From Evansella sp041820985 (GTDB lineage: Bacteria; Bacillota; Bacilli; Bacillales; Salisediminibacteriaceae), in NCBI RefSeq assembly GCF_041820985.1, contig NZ_JBGUAU010000002.1:186001-250000 (forward strand): a stretch of 64,000 bases of DNA. Direction: 5' to 3'. This document shows positions 50,245-59,534 of the stretch, in pieces. A program made the position numbers and the translations under genes. Numbering within the stretch: the first letter of the stretch is position 1; each line of letters starts with the position of its first letter. Under the pieces are notes generated by a model. That model made no database searches, had not been told where the DNA came from, and saw nothing but the letters and a program-made list of their open reading frames with translations.

Positions 50245-51096
50245 GTGAGTAAAAAGGTGAAGATTGTAACGGATTCTACTGTCGATTTATCAAAAGAAGA
50301 GTTAGAACGAATAGGTGCAACGGTTGTTCCTCTGTCCGTAACGATAGATGGGAAGTCATATGTTGATGGTGTTGATATTACTCCAAGCGAATATGTTCAT
50401 TTACTAGTCAATTCTGAAGACATTCCACAAAGTTCACAACCATCAGTTGGGTCTTTTTTAGAAACATACGATAAACTCGGTGAAGATGGTAGCTCCATTA
50501 TTTCTATTCATATGACAAATGGTATGAGTGGTACATATACATCTGCTAAAACAGCTGCAGGTATGACAGACAAGGATGTAACGGTTATTGACTCTCGATT
50601 TATTTCTGCAGCATTAAGTTTTCAGGTGAAAGAAGCTTGCAAGATGGCTAAAGAAGGGGTAAGTGTAGAGGGAATATTAGAGCGTATTGAAAATGTAAGG
50701 AAAAGTACATCCTTATATATATTAGTAGACACACTTGAGTATTTAGTGAAGGGTGGAAGAATTGGGAGAGGGAAGGCCTTAGTAGGATCATTACTGAAAA
50801 TAAAACCTATTGCTTCATTGCAAGATGGAGTATATACTCCTGTTTCAAAAGTAAGAACTTATGTACAGTTTATGAAATTTATTAAGAAAAAATTTGAGGA
50901 AGAAACTTCAGAGAAGATGATCAAGGGGATTGGAATTGCTCAAGTGGAAGCAAGGGATATAGCCAATCAAGTAGCAACAGGACTGAAGGAAATATCCGGT
51001 TTTGATGATATTAGTATTGTAGATACGACCCCAATTATTAGTACACATACTGGACCAGGTGCAATCGCAGTAATGTACTATACAGACGATAAATAA
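50245..51096 (+). CDS. DegV family fatty-acid-binding protein
   Basis: A 283-residue DegV (EDD fold) protein, the fatty-acid-binding component (FakB type) of fatty acid kinase. Family marks are V-T-D-S-T-V-D-L-S at the N-terminus, PQSSQPSVG and HTGPGAI near the end. GTG 50245 follows AAAGGGG. B. subtilis has several paralogues (yitS, yviA and others), so no symbol is assigned. FakA is not in the window. It is a single gene with promoter and terminator. Confidence 0.9.
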   Translation: MSKKVKIVTDSTVDLSKEELERIGATVVPLSVTIDGKSYVDGVDITPSEYVHLLVNSEDIPQSSQPSVGSFLETYDKLGEDGSSIISIHMTNGMSGTYTSAKTAAGMTDKDVTVIDSRFISAALSFQVKEACKMAKEGVSVEGILERIENVRKSTSLYILVDTLEYLVKGGRIGRGKALVGSLLKIKPIASLQDGVYTPVSKVRTYVQFMKFIKKKFEEETSEKMIKGIGIAQVEARDIANQVATGLKEISGFDDISIVDTTPIISTHTGPGAIAVMYYTDDK

Positions 51097-51125
51097 ATAT
51101 TATAACTAAGTTGTATTGATAAAAC

Positions 51126-51172
51126 AGAAAGGAGAGGTATGGTCGAATTTAGATCGTTCTATCTCCTTTTCT
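51126..51172 (+). terminator. Intrinsic terminator of the degV gene
   Basis: AGAAAGGAGA pairs with TCTCCTTTTCT (one bulge), with a loop of about 26 bases and a T-rich right arm. Confidence 0.6.
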
Positions 51173-51214
51173 ATTGTAAAATTGAAATATGGATGATTGT
51201 ATGATTTTTTCATT

Positions 51215-51352
51215 TTACCAATCTTCCTTAATGATGACATACATTATGCCATTCGGGAGGGCAATGTCAATTCCAACCTGTTCCACAATAGCACATGTCT
51301 TTTTCACATCAATTTCCTCATTATATCTCCCTCTACAACTACATCGTATTGC
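51215..51352 (-). pseudogene. Possible gene remnant
   Basis: On the minus strand a stop-free frame of 45 codons ends in TAA (complement of 51215-51217). It encodes a protein-like stretch (TCAIVEQVGIDIALPNGIMY...IIKEDW) unlike random AT-rich translation. It begins just after another stop codon and has no ribosome site. It may be the 3' end of a decayed gene. The rest of the 420-base gap between degV and the patatin gene has nothing recognisable. Confidence 0.35.
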
Positions 51353-51516
51353 TTAGTCTAAGTCGAACAAAAAGCCAATAACAAAAGAGATGCGCTCTGT
51401 AACAATCACTTAATTTATTAGACATATCGCAACACTTAAAGAAAAAACTACATTTTAATTGAGGATTATTTATTAGTTCGATAGAATAATAAGTGAGACA
51501 AGGAGGTATCATCATC

Positions 51517-52383
51517 ATGACAAGAGTTGGATTAGTTTTAGAAGGAGGCGGATTACGAGGTGTTTATACGGCAGGGGTTTTAGAGTATTTCCTTAAAAAC
51601 AATATACATCTTCCTTATGTAGCCGCCGTTTCAGCTGGTGCCTGTAATGCTGCCTCTTATATTTCGAAACAATCGGGCAGAAATAAAGCAGTTACTGTTG
51701 ATTATGCTAGTCATCCTGAATATATATCAATGAAACGCCTATTTAAAAATGGTGAACTGTTTAATATGGATCTAATCTTTAATGAGATCCCAAATAAACA
51801 TAATTTATTTGATTACGATACCTTTCATCAATCAAACCAGCAATTTCATATTGGTACCACAGATTGTTATACTGGTGAAACTATTTATTATGAAAAAAAT
51901 GAATTGGGTCCTGATCTAAATAAAATACTTCGAGCTTCTTGTTCATTGCCTATGATCTCTCCAATTGTAGAACATGATCAACGTCCACTTTTGGATGGTG
52001 GTATTAGTGACCCTATTCCAATTGAAAAGTCAATTCAGGATGGGAATGATAAGCACGTCGTTATCTTAACTCAATGTGAGGGTTATGAAAAAAAACCTGT
52101 AAAAAACGGGAAGTGGCTTATTAGAAGAAAGTATAGAGATTATCCTGGACTTCTTGACATAATAGAGAGACGAGCTGATTTATACAATAGATCACTACGT
52201 CAAGTGCTACAGTTAGAGAGGGAAGGTAAAGCTTTTGTATTTAGGCCAAATGATTTATGTGGCGTCGGAAGAACGGAGCGAAGGAAAGAAAAATTACAGT
52301 TACTATACGATCATGGTTTGGAACAAGCAAGTCAAAAATGTGATGAATTAACATCATTTCTTGAAACTTGCAAAGTTTACTAA
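51517..52383 (+). CDS. Patatin-like phospholipase
   Basis: A 288-residue patatin-fold serine hydrolase. The oxyanion loop G-G-G-L-R-G, the nucleophile in A-V-S-A-G-A-C-N, and the D-G-G dyad aspartate (LLDGGISDPIP) are all present. No signal peptide, so cytoplasmic or membrane-associated. The ATG at 51517 follows AAGGAGGT. Similar proteins (YjjU type) have unknown substrates. It precedes an S9 peptidase gene by 18 bases, so they are co-transcribed. Confidence 0.88.
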   Translation: MTRVGLVLEGGGLRGVYTAGVLEYFLKNNIHLPYVAAVSAGACNAASYISKQSGRNKAVTVDYASHPEYISMKRLFKNGELFNMDLIFNEIPNKHNLFDYDTFHQSNQQFHIGTTDCYTGETIYYEKNELGPDLNKILRASCSLPMISPIVEHDQRPLLDGGISDPIPIEKSIQDGNDKHVVILTQCEGYEKKPVKNGKWLIRRKYRDYPGLLDIIERRADLYNRSLRQVLQLEREGKAFVFRPNDLCGVGRTERRKEKLQLLYDHGLEQASQKCDELTSFLETCKVY

Positions 52384-52401
52384 TAGAAAGGGCGATTAGA
52401 T

Positions 52402-54198
52402 ATGATTAGATTTCCTAAACCAACAGTAGAACAATTTTTCCAAACTTATAATATAACAAACTTCACAATTAGTGATGATGAATCAAGGCTGTTATTCTCT
52501 ACAAACTTAAATGGAAAGATGAATGTTTGGGGAATGGATTTACCACAACGTTATCCTTATTTATTTGCAAATACGGAACAAGCTTGTAGCTTTTTAAAAA
52601 CAGACCCGAATAAAAAGTATGTTTTAGGCGGATTTGATACAGATGGAGACGAGAATTACAAAATAGTTGCTTTTCCATATGCAGGTGGAAATGGAAAGGT
52701 GATTTTGGGCGAAAATAAGAAAGAGAAGTATTATTATGCATCGTTAAGTGAAGATGGAAAAAGACTTTACTATATCACTAGTGAAGAGAATCCACAGTTT
52801 CTTAATGGGTTTGTATATGACTTAGAAAAAGAACAAAGTGAGAATTTATACACAGGAGAAAATGCACCCACATTTATTTCTACTGTTTCTCAAAACGAAA
52901 ATTACATAGTATTAATACAAATGTTTGCAAATACATACAAAGTAGGTTATTTAAAAGATCGTACAACAGGAAAATCCATATGCTTATCTCAAGATGCTAA
53001 GGATATCCATGAATTTAACGATGCTATTTTTATCTCTGACGAAGAACTACTTTTCGTAACGAATGAACAGTCGGAATATAATTATATTGTTAAATATCAC
53101 ATTTCTACAAAGAAGAGAGAAGTATTATGTCAATTTTCCGATGAAAGTGTAACAGGCATTCAATGGCATAAAGATACAAAAACGTTATATATTATCACGG
53201 AAAAAGGGGTAGAAGATTATATCTATCGTTTGCAAGAGGAAGATACGGAACCAGTTTCAGTCGGGTGTCCTTTAGATACGATTGATATGGTTAAAGTTTC
53301 CAATAGTGGAAATGTTTATGTATTAGGGAGGGGTGCGACACAACCATTTAATATTTATCGATTGAATGATGACTCATGGGAGCAATTAACTGATAATCGT
53401 GTATTAGGCGTAACAAAAGAACAAATGGTAGACCCAGAAGTTGTGACCTATCCTACATTTGATGGGAAGGATATTGAAGCATTATGGTTTAAGGCACATC
53501 CAGAGCAAGATAATGGACATGTTATTTTTTGGCCACATGGTGGACCACAAGCGGCTGAGCGGAAAATGTTTAGAGCAATGTTTCAATGTTTCATAAACAG
53601 AGGTTATTCTATCTTTGCTCCCAACTTTAGAGGTAGTACAGGCTATGGTGCAACATTCAAAAAACTTGTGGAACAAGATTGGGGAGAAGGTCCTAGGTTG
53701 GACTGTGTTGCAGGGATAGAATGGTTATTTTCAACAGGAAAATGTAAGCGAGATCGACTGTTTGTTTTAGGGGGAAGTTACGGAGGATATATGACGTTAT
53801 TATTAGCAGGACGTCATCCTGAATATTTCCGTGGTGTAATTGATATATTTGGTGTTTCAAATTTATTTACCTTTATTAACTCTGTACCTGAACATTGGAA
53901 ACCAATTATGGAGAGATGGGTTGGTGATCCAGAGCGTGATAAGGAACGTTTGGAGAAAGATTCTCCAATTACGTATTTATCTACGATGACTAAGCCCATG
54001 TTAGTTATCCAAGGTGCAAATGATCCGCGTGTAGTGAAAGAGGAATCAGATCAAATTGTTCATGCACTTAAAAAACAAGGAACAGAAGTGGATTATCTCG
54101 TATTAGAGGACGAGGGTCATGGTTTTTCTAAAAAAGAAAATGAAATTGCAGTATATAAAAAAATATTAGATTTTTTACAAACACATACCAGTAAGTAA
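52402..54198 (+). CDS. S9 family peptidase (acylaminoacyl / prolyl oligopeptidase type)
   Basis: A 598-residue protein. The N-terminal 340 residues form a beta-propeller, and the C-terminal 250 an alpha/beta-hydrolase. The triad is S459 (in G-G-S-Y-G-G-Y-M), D541 (in A-N-D-P-R) and H573 (in E-G-H-G-F). No signal peptide, so it most likely trims short peptides in the cytoplasm. AAGGGCG precedes the ATG. Close in layout to B. subtilis YuxL, but the exact orthologue is uncertain. Confidence 0.9.
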   Translation: MIRFPKPTVEQFFQTYNITNFTISDDESRLLFSTNLNGKMNVWGMDLPQRYPYLFANTEQACSFLKTDPNKKYVLGGFDTDGDENYKIVAFPYAGGNGKVILGENKKEKYYYASLSEDGKRLYYITSEENPQFLNGFVYDLEKEQSENLYTGENAPTFISTVSQNENYIVLIQMFANTYKVGYLKDRTTGKSICLSQDAKDIHEFNDAIFISDEELLFVTNEQSEYNYIVKYHISTKKREVLCQFSDESVTGIQWHKDTKTLYIITEKGVEDYIYRLQEEDTEPVSVGCPLDTIDMVKVSNSGNVYVLGRGATQPFNIYRLNDDSWEQLTDNRVLGVTKEQMVDPEVVTYPTFDGKDIEALWFKAHPEQDNGHVIFWPHGGPQAAERKMFRAMFQCFINRGYSIFAPNFRGSTGYGATFKKLVEQDWGEGPRLDCVAGIEWLFSTGKCKRDRLFVLGGSYGGYMTLLLAGRHPEYFRGVIDIFGVSNLFTFINSVPEHWKPIMERWVGDPERDKERLEKDSPITYLSTMTKPMLVIQGANDPRVVKEESDQIVHALKKQGTEVDYLVLEDEGHGFSKKENEIAVYKKILDFLQTHTSK

Positions 54199-54295
54199 AC
54201 GGATCCAATTTTAACTAGTTGATGGTTTGACAATGGTTGTTTTCTTTGTCAGACCATCTTTTTAAAGGATAAGAATTTATAAAATTTATTTGAAC

Positions 54296-54427
54296 TTAGA
54301 AAGGTGTCTAGCTCCAGGCGCCAGGACCTCTTGTCAATAAACTGGCCGATTAAAAAGTAAAAATCACTTTTTATCGTCCAGAACATTAGCATTTCGGTCC
54401 TGAGAGGGCGCCTTGCACTTTTCTTAT
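54296..54427 (-). repeat. R3 intergenic element, copy 2
   Basis: Contains ACTTAGAAAGGTGTCTAGCTCC, GGCGCCAGGACC, and TCCAGAACATT...GCATTTCGGTCCTGAGAGGGCGCC in part. Compared with copy 1 it is inverted and carries about 60 extra central bases with an AAAAAGT/ACTTTTT hairpin. It fills the gap between the S9 peptidase and the next membrane protein gene. Confidence 0.7.
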
Positions 54428-54441
54428 AAGGGGGTTCTTGA

Positions 54442-54852
54442 ATGAACCGAGGGAAAAGTTATCGAGTTCTTACTGTCATTTTCTTTATTGCTTTTATTAG
54501 TTTCATAACTCGCTCTCTGCTTTACTTATTCTTCTCTGTGATAATGGCTTTTATTATCATCATATTGCTCCGAAAAGATGCTTCAAAAAGAAAGCGAGAA
54601 ACTCCTATTTTTTCCAACAGAAGACAAAATGATAAGTCATCTAATTATAGCCTCGTTACGATGATTATATTTATTATCGGTCTATTTATGCTACTGTATG
54701 GTTTTTCAGGTGTGTTTCTAAGTGACAATCTCTTTCGTACCATGGGAGTAATGGTAGAAGAACTATTCGTACACATACTTTTTCTACTTATAGGATTGTT
54801 TCTAACCATTTATAGCTTAACAGTAATACTTGTTTCATGGTTAAGAAACTAA
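54442..54852 (+). CDS. Small membrane protein of unknown function
   Basis: A 136-residue protein with about four membrane helices (two at 8-42, two at 70-135) and a basic cytoplasmic loop between the pairs. GGGGG and a short spacer precede the ATG at 54442. No family recognised. The transporter gene follows 84 bases later. Confidence 0.6.
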   Translation: MNRGKSYRVLTVIFFIAFISFITRSLLYLFFSVIMAFIIIILLRKDASKRKRETPIFSNRRQNDKSSNYSLVTMIIFIIGLFMLLYGFSGVFLSDNLFRTMGVMVEELFVHILFLLIGLFLTIYSLTVILVSWLRN

Positions 54853-54936
54853 GTTATCACGCAGTTTCCCTTTTTTCTTTTCAGATTAGGCATCATTCTG
54901 TATAATAAATACTTAGAGAGTCGAAATAATGAGAAG

Positions 54937-56181
54937 GTGTTTATTATTAACAGAGAGAAACGAAATTTGCTAATTATGTGTATTGCAAATTTCTTTGTGG
55001 CAGCAAGTGCAACAATGGTATTACCTTTTTTATCTTTATATATTGAAACATTCGGCAATTTTACGGATGCCTATGTACAACGATGGTCAGGCTTTGTTTT
55101 CGGTATTACTTTTCTAGTGGCATTTTTTGTCTCCCCTTTTTGGGGGAGGTTTGGAGATAAGTTTGGTCGCAAAAAAATACTATTATTAACAGGATATGGA
55201 ATTGCTATTTCTATTTTTCTGATGGGATATGTTCAATCCGTAGTAGGATTGTTTATCCTTCGTTTTTTTATGGGGATTGTTACAGGATTTGTTCCAATGT
55301 CCATGGCGTTGATATCCGCACAAACAAAAAAAGAAGAAGCTGGTCGTGTTTTAGGTACTCTTCAAATGGGAACTGTTTCTGGAGGTTTAATTGGTCCATT
55401 ACTTGGTGGAGCATTAGCTGATACTTTTGGTTTTACATATACATTTCTTCTCACTGCAGTCATCATTTCCATCGCTACCACGATTGTGTTCGTTGGAATT
55501 AAAGAAAAAAGAATGGTGAACCATGACAAAAGCAAAGAGAAACGAAGTATGGCAGAAGTTATGAAACTCATTGTAACAAATCGAATATTGTTTATTACAA
55601 TGATAATATCTTTCATTATTCAAACAGCAAACTTCAGTATACAACCTCAATTAGCTTTATATGTAAATCAGCTTTTGCAAGCAGAGAATATTGCCTTTTT
55701 AGCAGGGTTAGCTTTTTCAGTAACGGGGTTTGGAAATTTCTTAGCTAAAAGGTCATGGGGAATATTAGGAGACCGTATCGGACATGAAAAGGTTTTATTA
55801 TTATGTCTCTGTCTCGGTGGAGTCTTTTTTCTTCCTCAAGCATTTGTTACGAGTTTATGGCAATTAGTTATCCTCCGCTTTCTGTTTGGTGTTGTTATAG
55901 GGGGGATTATTCCTTGTGTAACAGCTTATATACGAAGAGCTGTTCCATTATCTGTACAAGGAGAAGTATTAGGATACAATCAGAGCTTTCGTTTCTTAGG
56001 AAATGTAGTTGGTCCAGTTTCAGGTGGTATTATCTCAAGTGTATGGAGTATATCTTCCGTTTTTTACTTTTCATCAGCATTATTTTTTATAGCTGCAGTA
56101 GCATTATGGATTACATTAAATAAGGAATCAACCTTAGTGAAAAAGAACAAAGATTCACAGTTTCTTAACATAGGGCACTAA
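54937..56181 (+). CDS. Major facilitator superfamily transporter (probable multidrug efflux)
   Basis: A 414-residue protein with 12 predicted helices. The MFS loop motif G-R-F-G-D-K-F-G-R-K-K lies between helices 2 and 3 and motif C-like residues GGLIGPLLGGALAD are in helix 5, typical of drug:H+ antiporters of the DHA1 type. The start is unclear: GTG 54937 overlaps the GAGAAGG site, and an ATT codon at 54943 or 54946 would be better spaced. A TATAAT is at about 54900. Substrate unknown. Confidence 0.85.
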   Translation: MFIINREKRNLLIMCIANFFVAASATMVLPFLSLYIETFGNFTDAYVQRWSGFVFGITFLVAFFVSPFWGRFGDKFGRKKILLLTGYGIAISIFLMGYVQSVVGLFILRFFMGIVTGFVPMSMALISAQTKKEEAGRVLGTLQMGTVSGGLIGPLLGGALADTFGFTYTFLLTAVIISIATTIVFVGIKEKRMVNHDKSKEKRSMAEVMKLIVTNRILFITMIISFIIQTANFSIQPQLALYVNQLLQAENIAFLAGLAFSVTGFGNFLAKRSWGILGDRIGHEKVLLLCLCLGGVFFLPQAFVTSLWQLVILRFLFGVVIGGIIPCVTAYIRRAVPLSVQGEVLGYNQSFRFLGNVVGPVSGGIISSVWSISSVFYFSSALFFIAAVALWITLNKESTLVKKNKDSQFLNIGH

Positions 56182-56320
56182 AAAGTTTGCTTGCTTTTGA
56201 CTTCTGGAGCGACCTTTCTTAACATCCAAGAGAATATTGCTTTTTTAGACATGCAATATCATGCTAGAATAGTAGGAAAGTAGAAAAGTGATTGTTGCCT
56301 TTCGAAGGAGTTGTTCCCTG

Positions 56321-56491
56321 ATGATATTAACAAAAAAAGAAAAACAACTTTTAATACGAGTATTAAAAAAAGAGAAGTTGCGAATGTTTGGAATAAAAGA
56401 AAACAAACAGGAAATAAAACAACTAATTGATAAATTAGAACAAAATGTTAGGAATGAAAAAGTAAATAAAGTAAAACCAACAAAACTATGA
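56321..56491 (+). CDS. Small basic helical protein of unknown function
   Basis: A 56-residue Lys-rich protein (MILTKKEKQLLIRVLKKEK...). The ATG at 56321 follows GAAGGAG at good distance and a terminator lies directly after, which supports it being real. It is probably a two-helix cytoplasmic protein. Not recognised. Confidence 0.65.
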   Translation: MILTKKEKQLLIRVLKKEKLRMFGIKENKQEIKQLIDKLEQNVRNEKVNKVKPTKL

Positions 56492-56492
56492 T

Positions 56493-56522
56493 AAAAGCCA
56501 TTGTTAAGAATGGCTTTTTATA
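56493..56522 (+). terminator. Intrinsic terminator after the 56-residue protein gene
   Basis: AAAAGCCATT and AATGGCTTTT form a 10-bp stem followed by TATT. Confidence 0.85.
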
Positions 56523-56539
56523 TTGAATAAATTAATTGA

Positions 56540-56641
56540 CCTAGAAAAGCGAGTGGACTGGAGCGAATGGAATAAAGACCGACAAAATAGTAATACTAGA
56601 TAAGTTTGAAAACCGCTAATTGGCGTATTTTCAGGGTAGAC
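56540..56641 (+). repeat. R1 intergenic element, copy I (half-length)
   Basis: Only the right part of R1 is present, from CCTAGAAAAGCGAGTGGACTGG to GCGTATTTTCAGGGTAGAC. The truncation point matches that of copy E within a few bases. It is joined head-to-tail to copy J. Confidence 0.8.
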
Positions 56642-56654
56642 ACCCATGCAAGTG

Positions 56655-56909
56655 TAAATTTGCACCATGAAGAATGAAAATACCCTGTGAAGCTGCTTAT
56701 AGTACTATCAATTTACTATGGAATGAGCGTAAGCCCCGAGACTCCAGTGGGAGGCAGAGCAGGGGCGAGACCCCGCAGAGCTTTACTCGAGGACGGCTCG
56801 GCAGCTCCCCACAGGAAAGCGAGTGGGCTGAAGTGAATGGAATACAAACAAAGTGGTTAATACTAGATAATTTGTATCAGCTTGGAGAACGAGTATTTTC
56901 AGGGTAGAC
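56655..56909 (+). repeat. R1 intergenic element, copy J
   Basis: This full-length copy is of the B subfamily (AGCCCCGAGACTCCAGTGGG, GGGGCGAGACCCC, CTCGAGGACGGCTCG). The right end is GAGTATTTTCAGGGTAGAC. With copy I it fills most of the 520-base gap before ctaM. A plus-strand open frame (56674-56907) across it is not a gene. Confidence 0.85.
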
Positions 56910-57011
56910 CTTACTAATATACATTTGTATCATGAAGAAGCCAAAAAGTAGCCAAACAACAAACACATAATATAAAATATCTATGGAACGATAAAATTGG
57001 AGTGATCAATA

Positions 57012-57554
57012 TTGAAAAACTTATGGAACATCATTTTAGAAAATGATAAAAAAACAGTTCTTATCCTTACAATTGTAATCAACTTGCTAGTTGTTCTATT
57101 GTCCTTTTTACCTGGCTATGAAGGAGAACTACCTTACTTGGTGAAACAATTGCCATTACTAAATGCAACCCTAAATAGCTTTACATTCTTATTTTTAGTC
57201 TGTGCATTAATTGCAATACTTAAGAAGAACGTAACGTTACATCAGCGCTTTATCTATGGAGCTTTTTCTACAACAACTCTATTTTTGTTCTCTTATGTAA
57301 CGTATCATTTTCTCGCAGAATCAACAACATACGGTGGAACAGGAGCGATTGCAGGATTTTATTACTTTATTTTAATAACACATATCCTTTTAGCCATTAT
57401 TATAGTTCCATTAGCCTTACTTAGCTTTTTCTCTGGTTTCAAAGGTGAAAAAGTAAAGCATCGTAAATTAGTAAGGTGGACAATGCCATTATGGCTTTAT
57501 GTAAGCTTTACGGGAGTGTTAGTTTATATTTTAATTTCTCCCTACTACACCTAA
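57012..57554 (+). CDS. ctaM: CtaM/YozB-type membrane protein (DUF420)
   Basis: A 180-residue membrane protein (B. subtilis YozB 178) with five helices. DUF420 landmarks are LPLLNATLNS, HQRFIYGAF, the YGG segment, THILLAIIIVPLAL and HRKLVRWTMPLWLYVSFTG, carrying conserved histidines. Homologues named CtaM are needed to mature haem A-containing cytochrome aa3 oxidase, which fits the presence of qcrABC. The TTG start follows TTGGAGTG. Unit ends in a terminator. Confidence 0.88.
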   Translation: MKNLWNIILENDKKTVLILTIVINLLVVLLSFLPGYEGELPYLVKQLPLLNATLNSFTFLFLVCALIAILKKNVTLHQRFIYGAFSTTTLFLFSYVTYHFLAESTTYGGTGAIAGFYYFILITHILLAIIIVPLALLSFFSGFKGEKVKHRKLVRWTMPLWLYVSFTGVLVYILISPYYT

Positions 57555-57602
57555 TAGTATAGAGAGTACCAATTTTTTTCCTTACCTTTATAGAAGTGAA
57601 TT

Positions 57603-57640
57603 AGCGTTTCCAAGTTAACCTTGGTTAAACGCTTTTTTTG
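57603..57640 (+). terminator. Intrinsic terminator of ctaM
   Basis: AGCGTTT and AAACGCT enclose an inner CCAAG/CTTGG hairpin, followed by seven T. Confidence 0.88.
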
Positions 57641-57724
57641 ATTCTAATACTAAATTCCCTATTACATAGCTCTTTCTTATATAGGGTATCCTAATCAAAA
57701 CAATATTTACAAAGGGGAGTACGT

Positions 57725-59527
57725 ATGAACGCATTACGGAGGTTAACAATCGGTTTCAGTATAGTTCTCCTAACAGTATTAGGATTGTGGTTTGTATCAG
57801 ATCATACAGAGGAAGAAGATCAAGTTACTGAATATTCTACATTACGTGCTGCCATGGATGATATTATGGCAGAGGACTTAAAAGTAACGATTCAAATGTT
57901 CCTTTATCAAATAGAAGAGGATATTAGAGGGTGGGATAAAGAAAGTTGGAGTGATGAAACAGTTAGAACAAGAATGCTAAAGGAAGTAGAAGATCATCCA
58001 CATATACTTGGTTTTTATTATAAGCATGATGGGATGGAATACACAGTAGGAAATGTGACGGAAGATTACGAACAAAGATTTGTTCATAGAAAGGATAATG
58101 GAATAGCTTTATCAGATCCCTTTATCGATCACGGAAAAAAGCATATTTTAATGGGGAAGATAGATATTGAAGAAACATATGTAGCAGAAGTAGATTTATC
58201 TTTCATAGAAAATTTTGTAAAAGATACTGCAGCTGTAGCAGATTCCAATGGACAATTTTTTATAGGAGACGGAAAAATAGATGTATCTTTGGAAAAAGAA
58301 GAAGCTGAACTACCTTATGCTCGTAAAGAAATTCCTGAAATTGGTTGGAATTTGTATGTTCAAAGTGAAGAATCGGATGAATCAGAGGAACATTACAAGC
58401 AAGGAGAAGTAATAATTGAATTAGAACCCAACATCAATGATAAACAATGGGCTGAGGAGCAAAATGTAACGGTTATTGATCGGATAAATAGTAAAATTGT
58501 AGTGAGATCACCGAATAGTTCCACAGAACAATTAATGGAGAAGTGGGTCCACGATAATTCCGTAGTCTATATGGAGCCCAATTTCATGTATTCCAAGCAA
58601 ACAATTGATTATCGAAAACGCCCACGCCGATCTCTCAATTATTTTGGTCCAATGGATAATTTGCAACAACCAAATGATGAATTCTATGAACCTTATCAAT
58701 GGAACTTATCACAAATTTTTGCAGACGAAGCATGGAATGTTACTATTGGAAAAACGGGTGTACCTATTGCAATAGTTGATAGTGGTATAGATGGAGAACA
58801 TTTAGATTTAGCAGAAAAAATAACGGATGGATTTAATGCTTTTGAAAATAATGGGGCATATCATGATGAACACGGACATGGAACTCATGTAGCAGGCATA
58901 GCTGCAGCTATCACAAACAATTTGGATGGAATTGCGGGAGTTTCCTGGAACAATCCAATATTAGCTGTTAAATCCTTAGACCATAATGCGGAAGGTAATT
59001 CTTTATCTATAGCGAAAGGAATAATTTGGGCTGTTGATAATGGAGCGAAAGTAATTAATTTAAGCCTGGGAGATGCACATGATTCTGATATTATGTATGA
59101 GGCAATTAGGTATGCTTATGAAAATGACGTTGTCTTAATTGCGGCTTCGGGAAATGATAATGTTGAAATACCGATGTATCCTGCAGCCTATAAAGAAGTG
59201 TTAGCTGTAGGGGCTGTAGACCCTCATCGAGAAAGAGCTTTTTTTTCGAATTACGGAAATCATATTGATGTTACTGCTCCTGGTGAACATATCCCTAGTA
59301 CGTTTTTAAGTAATCAGTACGTCATGATGAGTGGAACATCCATGGCTGCCCCTCATGTTGCTGGCATGGCGGGATTGATACGCTCCGTAAATCCAGAGCT
59401 TACAAACGAAGAAATTTATACAATTATTCGAAACACAAGTGATGACTTAGGAGAACAAGGGTATGACCCTTTTTATGGATATGGAGAGATCAATATGAAA
59501 CAAGCTTTAGAAGAAATAAGACACTAA
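57725..59527 (+). CDS. Subtilisin-family (S8) protease with an N-terminal Cache-like domain
   Basis: A 600-residue protein. Residues 7-24 are a signal or membrane anchor. Residues about 30-205 look like an extracellular sensor (dCache-like) domain. Residues about 227-292 look like an I9-type propeptide (GEVIIEL...MEPNFMYS). The S8 catalytic domain follows from about 325, with D352 (VDSGIDG), H385 (GHGTHVAG), N in ASGND and S539 (GTSMAAPH). AAAGGGGAG precedes the ATG. The leading domain is uncommon among Bacillus subtilases. No inhibitor or partner gene is adjacent. Confidence 0.88.
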   Translation: MNALRRLTIGFSIVLLTVLGLWFVSDHTEEEDQVTEYSTLRAAMDDIMAEDLKVTIQMFLYQIEEDIRGWDKESWSDETVRTRMLKEVEDHPHILGFYYKHDGMEYTVGNVTEDYEQRFVHRKDNGIALSDPFIDHGKKHILMGKIDIEETYVAEVDLSFIENFVKDTAAVADSNGQFFIGDGKIDVSLEKEEAELPYARKEIPEIGWNLYVQSEESDESEEHYKQGEVIIELEPNINDKQWAEEQNVTVIDRINSKIVVRSPNSSTEQLMEKWVHDNSVVYMEPNFMYSKQTIDYRKRPRRSLNYFGPMDNLQQPNDEFYEPYQWNLSQIFADEAWNVTIGKTGVPIAIVDSGIDGEHLDLAEKITDGFNAFENNGAYHDEHGHGTHVAGIAAAITNNLDGIAGVSWNNPILAVKSLDHNAEGNSLSIAKGIIWAVDNGAKVINLSLGDAHDSDIMYEAIRYAYENDVVLIAASGNDNVEIPMYPAAYKEVLAVGAVDPHRERAFFSNYGNHIDVTAPGEHIPSTFLSNQYVMMSGTSMAAPHVAGMAGLIRSVNPELTNEEIYTIIRNTSDDLGEQGYDPFYGYGEINMKQALEEIRH

Positions 59528-59534
59528 TACAAAA

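Noticed and set aside
56674..56907. A plus-strand 77-codon frame
   Set aside because: It is contained in R1 copy J and is not protein-like.
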